Of a DNA stretch of 64,000 nucleotides, positions 27,623 to 36,546 are shown piece by piece. The notes beneath the pieces are model-generated. The model was not told where the DNA came from, did not search any database, and saw only the letters and a program-made list of their open reading frames with translations. Position numbers and translations under genes: made by a program. Origin of the DNA: Myxococcales bacterium. Its GTDB lineage: Bacteria > Myxococcota_A > Polyangia > Polyangiales > JAFGIB01. The stretch's first letter is position 1. Each line of letters starts with the position of its first letter. Location: contig JAOUOP010000013.1 in assembly GCA_029880325.1 (NCBI GenBank), forward strand, positions 62,001 to 126,000. Reading direction: 5' to 3'.

Positions 27623-27713
27623 GGCCCAGTGACCGCGAATCCGTGATTTTCGGCCATCTTGAAGTGGGGGCGGGACTCTCTGATCAGCTGGGCGCGCCGG
27701 CGGTCACTGGGCC
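27623..27713. repeat. Perfect 14-bp inverted repeat between convergent genes
   Basis: The left arm GGCCCAGTGACCGC (27623-27636) and the right arm, its exact reverse complement (27700-27713), are 63 bp apart. The left arm is 12 bp after the PilT-like stop. The right arm covers the stop codon of the PBP gene (27704-27706). The layout is the same as at 2920-3087, but the sequences differ. Confidence 0.8.
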
Positions 27714-28984
27714 GACTTGCCCGGGGCTTTCGATGCGGCCCCCGTGCGCTTGCCCGCGATCAAGTAGTGTCGCAGCGCTTCGCGCGCCACGTAGCTCGCC
27801 TTGATGCGCCACTTGGGCGTGTTGACCACCAGTGCGGCTACCGCGATCTGCGGTTTGTCGCGGGGAGCGAAGCCGACCCACCAGCTGTAGGCGCGGTAGG
27901 GGCGCTCCGAGCTGAGCGAGCCGGTCTTGCCGGCAACCTCCACGCCCGGCAAGAAGGGACGGCCTGCCGGATCGTAGAAGGCACTGCGCGAGGTGCCATG
28001 GGTGACCGTGCGCGACATCATGCGACCGACGGCCTGGGCCGTGCCGCGCGGCAAGACGCTGCGAAAGGACTTGGGGGCTTGGGGCAAGCGATAACGCTCG
28101 GCGCCGTCCTCGCCGACCACGCGCTCGACGATCGAGGCGCGCGGCATGGCGCCGTCGTTGGCGATGGTGGCGGCGATCAGCGCTCCGTGCAGGGGCGACA
28201 TGTGCATGTGCCAGAAGCCGGCAGCCGTGCGCGCGAACTCCAGGCGCTCCTCGGGAACTTCTGCCCGACTGACCCGCGTGGCAGCATCGAAGGGTAGGTG
28301 GTGGCCAAAGCCGAAGGCCTCGGCGTAGCGTTCCACGGTGGGTTGATCGAGGTGCCTGTCGGCGAGCTTGGCGAAGACCGTGTTGATCGAGCCGCCCATG
28401 GCTTCCGAGAGCGTGGCGCAGCTCTTGTCGCGCTTGGGATCGTCGTTCAAGTCCCTCAGCTGCAGGCGCCGGAAACCGCCGCTATAACAAACCCGACTGC
28501 CGGGGGTGACGCCCGCATCGACCAGGGCCGAGGCGGTGATTACTTTGAAGACCGAAGCCGAGGGCGGACTCGGGTCGCGCACAAGATCCCCGGCCTTCGG
28601 ATTGGCGCTCGAGTGACTTACGTAGGCCAGCACGCGGCCGCTGTGGGGCTCGAGCGCGACGGCGGCGCCGTAGGGAACTTCGTAGCGCCGGTAGAGTTCG
28701 GTCAGATGCTGCTGCAGGCTCGCATCCAGCGTGAGTTCGGCGCGGCTGCCGTCGTCTAGGTCGGCCACCCGCAGCTCGCCCTCGGCGCGGTGCGCGAGCG
28801 GGTCGAGAGCGAAGCGCCGGGCGGTCGAGCGCGGGCGAGTGGTCGACAGCGCCGGCACGGCCGAACCGGATCCCGAGGCGCGCGCGCGCTGCGGGCCGTC
28901 GGAGAGCCACAGCGACGTCGACGCGAGCGCGAGTACGCCCGCGCTCAGCACGCCGGTCAGCGTGCGTCCAGGCACGACGGACAT
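27704..28984 (-). CDS. Transpeptidase-only penicillin-binding protein
   Basis: 426 residues. An N-terminal membrane anchor/signal (LTGVLSAGVLALASTSLWL), then a short linker and a class-B-like transpeptidase domain: nucleophile SVFK (Ser144, Lys147), SIN (Ser199-Asn201) and GKTGS near residue 369. The preceding LTLDASLQQHLTELYRRYEV and YGAAVALEPHSGRVLAYVS match FtsI/PBP2 transpeptidase domains, but the usual dimerisation domain is missing. It crosslinks peptidoglycan or acts as a D,D-peptidase in the periplasm. Divergent from pgi, with ~108 bp between. Confidence 0.88.
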   Translation of the reverse strand: MSVVPGRTLTGVLSAGVLALASTSLWLSDGPQRARASGSGSAVPALSTTRPRSTARRFALDPLAHRAEGELRVADLDDGSRAELTLDASLQQHLTELYRRYEVPYGAAVALEPHSGRVLAYVSHSSANPKAGDLVRDPSPPSASVFKVITASALVDAGVTPGSRVCYSGGFRRLQLRDLNDDPKRDKSCATLSEAMGGSINTVFAKLADRHLDQPTVERYAEAFGFGHHLPFDAATRVSRAEVPEERLEFARTAAGFWHMHMSPLHGALIAATIANDGAMPRASIVERVVGEDGAERYRLPQAPKSFRSVLPRGTAQAVGRMMSRTVTHGTSRSAFYDPAGRPFLPGVEVAGKTGSLSSERPYRAYSWWVGFAPRDKPQIAVAALVVNTPKWRIKASYVAREALRHYLIAGKRTGAASKAPGKSAQ

Positions 28985-29092
28985 GGGTCGAAGCTACGGG
29001 CCGCGATCGAGGCGGTCAAAAAATCGGGCCACGCGCCGGCCTCGGCGTCCGGCGCCTTTCACCCCGGCGCGCCATGGGGCACGCTCGGGGCC

Positions 29093-30490
29093 ATGGTCGG
29101 CAATGACTTGAGCCTCGACTACAGCCTCTGCATGGGCGCCGCCATCGGCGACCGTGGAGGCCTCACAGAAGATGACCTCGCGACCATCGCAGACCGCGCC
29201 ACAGCAGCAGCCGACGCGGTGGCCGAGCGCGTGAACCATGGTGAGCTCGGCTTCTGGCAGCTACCGGGCGATGCCGCCGGGATCGAGGCGGTCGAAGCCG
29301 TGGTGCACGCACTGCCCGAGGCGGCTCGCGAGGTTCTGGTGCTCGGCATCGGCGGCTCGTCACTGGGAGCCCAGGCGCTGCTCGAGGCGCTCTTGCCGCC
29401 GCGCTTCGAGACAGCGCCGGCGGCGAGTCCGCGACGCCTTCACTTCTTCGATAACAGCGACCCTTTTCGCCTGGCCCACGCGCTCGAGGCGCTCGACCCG
29501 CGGCACTGCGCCATGGTGGTGGTCTCGAAGTCCGGCGGCACGGTGGAAACCGCCGCTCAACTACGCGTCGTAAGGCCCTGGATCGAGGCGGCCCTGGGCG
29601 AAGAGGCCGCGACGCGCTGCATCGCGGTCACCGACCCCGAGCACGGCGCCTTGCGAAAGGAGGCGACGAACGCCGGCTGGCAGACGCTGCCGATTCCGAG
29701 CAACGTGGGCGGCCGCTTCTCGGTGCTGGGTGCCGCGGGGCTCTTGCCCGCACGGCTGGCCGAGCTGGACGCCCGCGCCCTCTTGCGCGGCGCCGGGCGC
29801 ATGGCCGAGCGCTGTCGCACAAACGTTCTGCACGAAAACCCGGCCCTGATGCTGGCGGCCCTGTGCCACCTGCACGACCGCGCCAGGGGCCATCACATCG
29901 ACGTGCTGATGCCCTATAGCGATCGACTGCGAGCCTTCAGCGCCTGGTTCGTGCAGCTGTGGGCCGAAAGCCTGGGCAAACGCAAAGACCACCAGGGACA
30001 GACGGTGGAGGTGGGCCCTACCCCGCTGACGGCGGTGGGCGCCACCGACCAGCACGCCCAGATGCAGCTCTTCATGGAGGGGCCGCGCGACAAGTTGCTG
30101 CTCTTTGTCGCGATCGCCGACGCCGAGCGCGACCTGACGATTCCCCACAGCGATGGGCCCGGTGCCTACCTGGGCGGCCACGGCATGGCCGAATTGCTCG
30201 ACGCCGAGCGCAGGGGCACCACCCAGGCCCTGGCCAGCGACGGTCGGCCCAGCCTCACCCTCAGCCTGCCCCGTCTCGACGCCGACGGCCTGGGCCAGCT
30301 CTTCTTCTTCTTCGAAGCGGCCACCGCGTTTGCCGGCGAGCTCTACGGCATCAATGCCTTTGATCAACCTGGAGTTGAACTTGGAAAGCGGCTGGCCTTT
30401 GGACTGCTGGGAAGGCAGGGCTACGAAGAAGCCGGGCGCGAGATCGAAGCGGCCCTTTCGGCGCGGCCCGAGGGCTACCGCATCGATTGA
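29093..30490 (+). CDS. pgi: Glucose-6-phosphate isomerase
   Basis: 465 residues. It converts glucose-6-phosphate and fructose-6-phosphate in the cytosol. Seen: GIGGSSLGAQALLEAL, VVSKSGGTVETAAQL (phosphate-binding SKSGGT), IPSNVGGRFSVLG (catalytic Arg region), the GATDQHAQMQLF block with catalytic His and Gln, and the C-terminal YGINAFDQPGVELGK with the base Lys. The shorter length fits the bacterial/archaeal type rather than the 550-residue E. coli form. The frame is open upstream to 28790 but overlaps the divergent PBP gene; ATG 29093 is chosen. Confidence 0.95.
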   Translation: MVGNDLSLDYSLCMGAAIGDRGGLTEDDLATIADRATAAADAVAERVNHGELGFWQLPGDAAGIEAVEAVVHALPEAAREVLVLGIGGSSLGAQALLEALLPPRFETAPAASPRRLHFFDNSDPFRLAHALEALDPRHCAMVVVSKSGGTVETAAQLRVVRPWIEAALGEEAATRCIAVTDPEHGALRKEATNAGWQTLPIPSNVGGRFSVLGAAGLLPARLAELDARALLRGAGRMAERCRTNVLHENPALMLAALCHLHDRARGHHIDVLMPYSDRLRAFSAWFVQLWAESLGKRKDHQGQTVEVGPTPLTAVGATDQHAQMQLFMEGPRDKLLLFVAIADAERDLTIPHSDGPGAYLGGHGMAELLDAERRGTTQALASDGRPSLTLSLPRLDADGLGQLFFFFEAATAFAGELYGINAFDQPGVELGKRLAFGLLGRQGYEEAGREIEAALSARPEGYRID

Positions 30491-30497
30491 TGAGCCA

Positions 30498-30770
30498 TCA
30501 GCCGATCACGCGCTTGAAGCGTTCAATGGTGGTGCGCTCGAAGAGCCCCGCGCGACTGTAGGGGTCGCCAGCGACGAAAGCGAGCGCGGCCTGGCGATCG
30601 GGCAGCTCGACGACGAGCACTGAGCCGGTCATGTGCTCACCGCTGTCGTCGAGGGTGGGCCCGGCGAGTAGCACCTCGAAGCCCTCGATGTAGCTCAAGT
30701 GCTCTTGCCGCGTCGCCTTGCGGAGTTCCTCGTGGTTGGGCTTGTCCTGGCAGTAGATCAAGAATTGCAT
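30498..30770 (-). CDS. YciI family protein
   Basis: 90 residues, a single ferredoxin-like YciI domain: MQFLIYCQDKPN, RQEHLSYIEG with the conserved His, LAGPTLDDSGEHMTGSVLVVE, and DPYSRAGLFERTTIERF (the family's DPY/GL motif). Members have unclear enzymatic roles; a His/Asp pair suggests small-molecule lyase or binding activity. It converges with pgi (7 bp apart), and the next gene on its strand is the giant lipoprotein 40 bp upstream. Confidence 0.88.
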   Translation of the reverse strand: MQFLIYCQDKPNHEELRKATRQEHLSYIEGFEVLLAGPTLDDSGEHMTGSVLVVELPDRQAALAFVAGDPYSRAGLFERTTIERFKRVIG

Positions 30771-30810
30771 GGCCTGTCCTCGGGCAGCGCGCCGCAAAGC
30801 GCGCCCGAGG

Positions 30811-33800
30811 CTACCACACGATGTACTCGGTCGAAGCCGTCACGTCACCGTCGACGATGGCGCCGCCGCTGTCGGTGGTGATGGTGGTCTGGCCGCCGAC
30901 CAAGAACAGGAAGGCGCTCTGGATCGATCGCCCGGGCACGTAGCGGCTCTCCACCAGCTGAATGCCCTCGTTGTTGAAGCTGGTGGACACCTCGTCGACG
31001 CTGACGATGCGCGCGGAGCTGGCGTCACCCTTGGGCTTGGGGTCGGCGCCGCCGAGCACGAAGAGACGGCCGAAGGCGGCCATGGTCGCAAAGCCCGAGC
31101 GCGAAGGCTCCGAAGCCTGCACGGGGTTGTTGGTGTTGTAGACCAGGTTGCCGTCGACCTGAACCTGAAGGTTTTCGATGGAGCCAACCACGTCGCCGTT
31201 ACCCGGTCCGATGCGACCGCCGCCGACGTAGATGTAGGTCTCGTTTGCGCCCAGATCCGAGAAGACCTGCTGATCGACCGACCAGGCCCCATGCAGGAAG
31301 CGCCCTTCGAGACCGCCGCCGCCATCGCTCTCGGCCCAGGACCCCACCAGATCCTGGCGGTCGTTGGGCAAGACCTCGATGTTCAAGTACTCGAAGTTTG
31401 TCAGCGCCGTGGCCGTGAGTGTATCGGTGGCGCCGCTGTCCATGCCGAGCAGGGCGTAGACGAAGTAGCCGCTGGCGCTGTCGGGATCGCGGGCCACGGC
31501 CGACGCCAGCGCATTGCGCGCGGTGTTGAGGTCGGGCAATACCTGCCAGGCGCTGGTCGAGCCCTGGGGCAGCGGAGAATCGCTACCCAGGCCGGCGCCG
31601 CCGTCGATGAAGTCGAACACATCGGCAGCCACCTCACCGATCAGAAGCTCGTCGGCGGCGGCGATGCCATCGGCCGGCGTGCGGTAGATGCGATAGCCCA
31701 CGATGTCCTCGAGTTCGGTGCCGAGTTTGTCGACCGGTGGATCCCAGAACAGCTGAATCGCGACCCGCCGCGTTTCACCGGCGGCCACGATCTCGGGCAA
31801 ACGTACGATGATCGGATCGGAGGCCAGGGTCTCACCGCCGAGGTTGCGGGAGCTGGCTGCGTCGATGACCGCCGAGATGCGGTAGGCGTACTCGCCGGTC
31901 AATAGTCCGTCGGTGCTGGGCACGCTGCCGAAGCAATCGCTGGCGCCACCGCTCAGACACAGGTCGATGTCGGTGATCACCGGGATCTCGGCCGGCGAAA
32001 GCACCAGCGCGCGCTCGGCGCTCATGAGCGCATCGGTGCCGTCGCTGCCTCCAAAGACGTAGACATAGCGCCCCACGGTCTCGGTGCCGGCAAAGGCGCG
32101 TGCCACGTTCAGCGGCTCGCGATTTTCGACAAAGGGCTGCATGCCGCCGAAGACGCCGACAGGCGCAAACTCCACGGAGGCGAAGGGCGCGTCGGCAACC
32201 GCAGGACCACCGTCGCCACCGATGGCGTAGACGAAGCGCGCTGCAGATGTCGCCTGCACGGCACTCGAACCGCAGGCCCGACGCGCGGTGATCAGGTCCT
32301 CCCCCGGGCTCGGGTTCGAGAGGTTGCGCGAGGGATTGGTCACGCCAACCGCCGAGTAGTCGGCATAGCTGCCGTCGTCGTTGGTGACGCGCACCAGACA
32401 GACATCACCCGGGCTCAGCCCAGAGCCGTCGACCGGCACGGTGATCGTGCAGCCGTCGACATCGCAGGTGGTATCACCGGTGCCGACGCTGGCGGGAGCC
32501 ACCGACATGCCGTCCGGGCTCTCGCAGATGAGTTCGACGGTCGCGGCGGTGAAGTTTTCGCCGAACGCCGTCAGAACCTGATCCACGTTCGAACCGTCCG
32601 GCGCATCGTACTGGTCGGCGTTGACGATCGACTGGGGGAAGACGTTTTCGATCTCCGGCGGCGAGACGTCGATGGCCCTGTAGGCATCGCTCAGCACGCC
32701 CACGTTGCCATCGGCATCGACGACCACCAGGTCGTAATCGCCGAGGTCGACGCCATCGGGCACCACGGCCGTCAGGGTGATGTCGTCGACGTAGGTGACG
32801 CCCACCAGCTGGATCGCGGGCTCGTCGGCGGCGGCGTCCTTCGGGTTCAGGAAGGCCGTGGGCGTCGGAGTGAAGGGTACGTTGTCGACGGCCGAGCCCT
32901 CAGTGCGGAAAATGGTGACGGCGTTCTGCTCGCCGTTGTTGCCGAAGGGTTGCACCACCTTTTCGAGCGCGATGGTGAGGGTATCGGTGACCACCAGGCC
33001 CCCGACCAGCGTCGCGGCACAGCCGGTATCGTCGCTGACCAGGATGTCGTAGGTGCCGGCGGGCGTATCCTTGGGCACCAGCGCCTGCAGCCTGCGGTCG
33101 TTTGCCGGGTCGATGGTCGTGGCCAGCACAATCTCCCCCGAGATTGCCCCGGTGGGCACGATCTTGACCTCAGGTGAAGTGCCGGTGATGGTGGTCATGA
33201 ACAGCTTGATCTGGGTATTGATGCCGTTGTAGGCGACCGGCGGCGCCGAGTAGAAGACGATCGGTCCGGCGATGGCGGCGATCTGCGGGTGCGGCGGCGA
33301 ACTGTCGCAGTCCATGGCGTTGGAGACGATCACGTCACAGGTCTCGTCGGGAACCGCGCCAAAGCCGAAACGCAGGCGCAGGCTGGTGCCATCGGCGCTG
33401 GCTTCGCTGGCCAGCGAGTCGACCACGTGCGTGGTCCCGTCGCCAGCGTCACACAGCACGGTCACGGTGGCCCCCGTGCGGAAACCGCTGCCGGTGATCA
33501 AGAGCTCGCTGCCACCGCTGCAGAGCTGGCCTGGCTCGACCGTATTGACCACGGGCGGCGCGGTGATGGCAAGCGGTGCGCTGTCGGCGGAGCTGCACGA
33601 AGCGGGCGCGGGGTTGGTCACGCTCACGGCGTAGTCACCGAGCACAGCGTCGGCGGGAATCGTGATCACCGCCTCGGTGCACAGGCGCACCTCGGCGCCG
33701 TCGCTCATGGCCAGCACGCCGCCGCAGCCGGCGACCGAGTCGGCCGTGATGTCGATGGTGCCACCGGCAGCGTCGGTCAGGGTCGCGATCGGCAGCGCAT

Positions 33801-35418
33801 CGCCCACCGAAACGAAGGAGGTGCCGACTACGCGAACCTCCTGGCTGGCGCCATCGATGCAGACCGCGTCGGCAATCGCCTCGGTGACCGACGGAGGCTC
33901 GACCACCAGATAGTCCACCGCCTGCGAACTCTCGCAGTCGATGGGCGCCGGATTGCGCACCGTCACCGCATAGCCACCCTGGGCCGTGGTCGCCGGCAGG
34001 GTGAAGACGAGACTCGTGCACAGCTGCACGGACTCGCCGCCCGCAAGACCTCCGGCGTCGCTGCAGCCATCGATCGAGTTGGCGGCGAAGTCGGTGGCCA
34101 TGCCGCCGGCGTCGGTGAAGGTGATCACGGGCAGCGCCGTGCCCACGGTGGCGAAGGAGTTGCCGGTGAGAGTGACCTGCTGGTCGGCGCCGTCGATGCA
34201 ACTGGCGCCCGGATCGATCGAGACGATGGTGGGCGCGTCTACGACCAGCAGCTCGAATGATTCCTGGGTCTCACAGCCGACGGGATCGCGGTTGGTCACG
34301 CTCACGCCGTAGACCCCGGCGCTCATGCTCGGCTCGGCGCTGAAGCTGACGCCATTGCAGATATCGGTCATGAAGTCGGTGGCGGGACTGCTCTGGGGGG
34401 TGCAACCGCTGGCGTTACCGCCGACCTCGGTGCTGCTGCCATCGGCGGCAGTCAGCGTGACCGTAGGTTCGCGCCCCTGCACGCGGGCAAAGGAGTCGCC
34501 GGAGACCTGGACCTGACGGGCGCCGTTCTGAACGCAGGTGGCCGTCGGGTCGAGGGCCGTGATCGAGGGCGGATCGACGATCAGAACGTCCACGGTCTCG
34601 CTGGAGCTGCAGTCCGCCGGCGACGGACTGGTCACGGTGATGCCGTAGATGCCGCCGGGCAAGCTGCCGCCCTGGGGAAGACTGACCAGGAGTTTCTTGC
34701 ATAGCGAGACAGTGCCACCGGCGAAGCTACCGGGAAGCGCCGCGCACTCCTCGGCGACCACGTCGGTACCGCTGATGGTGGCGGCTCCGGCGCTTCCCGC
34801 AAGCTGTACCGTGGGCCCGCGGTCGTCGATGGTCACGAAGCTCGCGCCCGCGATTTCCAGTGTGCGCGGTTCCTGCTCGATGCAAAGCGAGGGCGGCACA
34901 GGGGCCACCGAAGCGATCGACGGCGGGTCGACCACGGCCAACGCCGCTTCCAGCGTGTCGCTGTGGTGCTCGTCGGGATTGGTCAACGTCAGGTCGTAGA
35001 TTCCTGACTCGAGGTTGACCGGCATGGCATTGCCGAAGGTGGTATCCTGAACCACCCGGAAGCGCATGGTGGTGTCGCTATCCCAGACCAGGTTGCCCGA
35101 GTAGTCCTCGTCGGGGTCACCGGGAAAGAGACGCCCACCGCTGCTGACGGCGCCGCCGCTGAGGTCCTGGGTGCGCGTGAGCTCGATGCTGGGCAGGATC
35201 AGCTTCTGGTCGCCGGCCAACACCTTCACCGGTTGCGGCGTAAAACCGCTGCCGGTCACCGTCACGTTCAGATCCGCCTCGCTGCGCTGGCCATTGCAGA
35301 TCAGGTCCGGCTGCACCGCTTCCACGGTGACAGCGGGGCTGTCTACCTTGTGCGAACAACCGACGCCCGCGAACACGAGGGCTGCGACCGCAGAAATCGG
35401 GAGGGGGAACTTGCGCAT
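30811..35418 (-). CDS. Giant TIG/IPT-repeat and Kelch-like surface lipoprotein
   Basis: 1535 residues from ATG 35418, which has an AGGTG ribosome site. The signal peptide ends FAGVGC (lipobox). Residues ~20-750 contain about six ~110-residue modules that each open with a variant of D-P-P-S-(I/V), then a Cys, a VxVxGxSF strand and end in V(T/R)NPxPxxC. These are IPT/TIG immunoglobulin-like repeats with conserved Cys pairs. The middle continues with beta-rich domains. The last third has Kelch-type blades (FVYAIGGDGGP, YVYVFGGSDGT, LFVLGGADPK, LFLVGGQTTI) around a fibronectin-III-like part (EYAYRISAVIDAASS). Likely an exposed adhesion or scaffold protein (inference). The upstream neighbour on the same strand is an outer-membrane barrel. 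Confidence 0.82.
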   Translation of the reverse strand: MRKFPLPISAVAALVFAGVGCSHKVDSPAVTVEAVQPDLICNGQRSEADLNVTVTGSGFTPQPVKVLAGDQKLILPSIELTRTQDLSGGAVSSGGRLFPGDPDEDYSGNLVWDSDTTMRFRVVQDTTFGNAMPVNLESGIYDLTLTNPDEHHSDTLEAALAVVDPPSIASVAPVPPSLCIEQEPRTLEIAGASFVTIDDRGPTVQLAGSAGAATISGTDVVAEECAALPGSFAGGTVSLCKKLLVSLPQGGSLPGGIYGITVTSPSPADCSSSETVDVLIVDPPSITALDPTATCVQNGARQVQVSGDSFARVQGREPTVTLTAADGSSTEVGGNASGCTPQSSPATDFMTDICNGVSFSAEPSMSAGVYGVSVTNRDPVGCETQESFELLVVDAPTIVSIDPGASCIDGADQQVTLTGNSFATVGTALPVITFTDAGGMATDFAANSIDGCSDAGGLAGGESVQLCTSLVFTLPATTAQGGYAVTVRNPAPIDCESSQAVDYLVVEPPSVTEAIADAVCIDGASQEVRVVGTSFVSVGDALPIATLTDAAGGTIDITADSVAGCGGVLAMSDGAEVRLCTEAVITIPADAVLGDYAVSVTNPAPASCSSADSAPLAITAPPVVNTVEPGQLCSGGSELLITGSGFRTGATVTVLCDAGDGTTHVVDSLASEASADGTSLRLRFGFGAVPDETCDVIVSNAMDCDSSPPHPQIAAIAGPIVFYSAPPVAYNGINTQIKLFMTTITGTSPEVKIVPTGAISGEIVLATTIDPANDRRLQALVPKDTPAGTYDILVSDDTGCAATLVGGLVVTDTLTIALEKVVQPFGNNGEQNAVTIFRTEGSAVDNVPFTPTPTAFLNPKDAAADEPAIQLVGVTYVDDITLTAVVPDGVDLGDYDLVVVDADGNVGVLSDAYRAIDVSPPEIENVFPQSIVNADQYDAPDGSNVDQVLTAFGENFTAATVELICESPDGMSVAPASVGTGDTTCDVDGCTITVPVDGSGLSPGDVCLVRVTNDDGSYADYSAVGVTNPSRNLSNPSPGEDLITARRACGSSAVQATSAARFVYAIGGDGGPAVADAPFASVEFAPVGVFGGMQPFVENREPLNVARAFAGTETVGRYVYVFGGSDGTDALMSAERALVLSPAEIPVITDIDLCLSGGASDCFGSVPSTDGLLTGEYAYRISAVIDAASSRNLGGETLASDPIIVRLPEIVAAGETRRVAIQLFWDPPVDKLGTELEDIVGYRIYRTPADGIAAADELLIGEVAADVFDFIDGGAGLGSDSPLPQGSTSAWQVLPDLNTARNALASAVARDPDSASGYFVYALLGMDSGATDTLTATALTNFEYLNIEVLPNDRQDLVGSWAESDGGGGLEGRFLHGAWSVDQQVFSDLGANETYIYVGGGRIGPGNGDVVGSIENLQVQVDGNLVYNTNNPVQASEPSRSGFATMAAFGRLFVLGGADPKPKGDASSARIVSVDEVSTSFNNEGIQLVESRYVPGRSIQSAFLFLVGGQTTITTDSGGAIVDGDVTASTEYIVW

Positions 35419-35512
35419 CTGGCACCTCATATTCGAATTGCTCTTCGACGCCAGCCGCCCCGCGGCCACGAAAGCCGAAGCGGCGCGCCCCGCTGATTTG
35501 CTTGCGGACGGA

Positions 35513-36334
35513 TCAAAGCAGGGCACGGTAACCAACCCAGAGTGTGGCGGAAGCAAGGTGGGTGTTGCCGGTGATGTCGTGCTTCAAGGGCCCCCACTGA
35601 AACAGCAGCTCGGCGATCACGCCGCCGGGACCGAGAGTGACCTCCGCCCCCAGCGGAACGCCGAAGCCAAATTTCGTCGAGACCTCCCGCGAGATCGGGA
35701 AGCTCTCGTCGCCGGCCTTGCCGTCGACCACGGTCTCCAGCAGATACACACGCGGGCCGATGCCCACGTAGGGCACCACGCTCTTGGACAACATCGCCAG
35801 CCGGTAGAGCAGGGTCGGCTGAATCGACAGCTCCTTTTGCCAGGCGTGCCATCCATAGCCTCCGTCGCCCATCGCGCTGACGTCGGTCAGGCGCGTGTCG
35901 AGGTTCTGCCCCTCGGACTGCGGCACGAAGTAGGAGACGTCGATAAGAACTCCCAGGCTGTGACCGGTGCGCGAAAAGAGGTAGCCGATCTCGAGGGCGC
36001 CGGCGATGTCCAGGTCGAGATTGTTGAAGGGCACCCCGCCGCCGACCTTACCGGCGAGCAGGAAGGCGCCACCCGAGGAGTCGTCGTCCACCTCTGGCTC
36101 ACCCACCGGCCCGTCGTCCCGGTAGGGCTCGGCCGAAGGTGGCACCTCCACCTCCTCGACCGGAGCCGGCTCCTCGTGCTCCACCAGCCCCTGCTCCGGG
36201 TCGATGCCAGCCTCGTCTTGCGCCCGCGCCACCGAACCGAGCGAGCCCGCGAGCGCGAGCACCACCACCACCAGCAGCTGCGCGAGCATGGGCGCGGCGC
36301 CCCTGCGTCGTTCCCCAAAGTCGCTGTCGACCAT
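35513..36334 (-). CDS. Outer-membrane beta-barrel protein (OmpA/OmpW-like fold)
   Basis: 273 residues from ATG 36334 (GAGAGG site upstream); ATG 36289 is possible. The signal peptide ends SVARA, followed by an acidic Pro/Glu linker. The remainder is a small barrel of alternating strands (AFLLAGKVGGGVPF, GALEIGYLF, SLGVLIDVSYFVP, YVGIGPRVYLLE, GVPLGAEVTLG), ending in an aromatic/hydrophobic VGYRALL. No catalytic motif. It lies 94 bp upstream of the giant TIG/Kelch lipoprotein on the same strand, so both may act together at the outer membrane. Confidence 0.78.
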   Translation of the reverse strand: MVDSDFGERRRGAAPMLAQLLVVVVLALAGSLGSVARAQDEAGIDPEQGLVEHEEPAPVEEVEVPPSAEPYRDDGPVGEPEVDDDSSGGAFLLAGKVGGGVPFNNLDLDIAGALEIGYLFSRTGHSLGVLIDVSYFVPQSEGQNLDTRLTDVSAMGDGGYGWHAWQKELSIQPTLLYRLAMLSKSVVPYVGIGPRVYLLETVVDGKAGDESFPISREVSTKFGFGVPLGAEVTLGPGGVIAELLFQWGPLKHDITGNTHLASATLWVGYRALL

Positions 36335-36500
36335 CAGCCCATTCCTCTCGTCAAGCCAAGCACTCGGTCCCGTTGAGCCCAGTGGGCTCAGCAAGTCCTC
36401 CGGTTGCAGCAATGCGACACTCGCGATCGTATCGCCCAAGGACGCGCCGTGAAAAGCCTCATGGCGCTGCGCGCTAGCGCGCTGTGCGCTCAAACCCCGT

Positions 36501-36546
36501 GTTGATTACTTCAACCCACACGCTCGGCCCCATTGGATGGTACGCT
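36501..36546 (+). promoter_or_regulatory. Palindrome plus TACGCT element upstream of a membrane-protein gene
   Basis: GTTGA-TTACT-TCAAC (36501-36515), and TACGCT (36541-36546) in the early part of the gene. A close relative (GTTGG-TCACCT-CCAAC, 38538-38553, then TACGCT) lies upstream of the next membrane-protein gene. If TACGCT is a -10, the true start of the first gene is ATG 36564. Confidence 0.3.
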
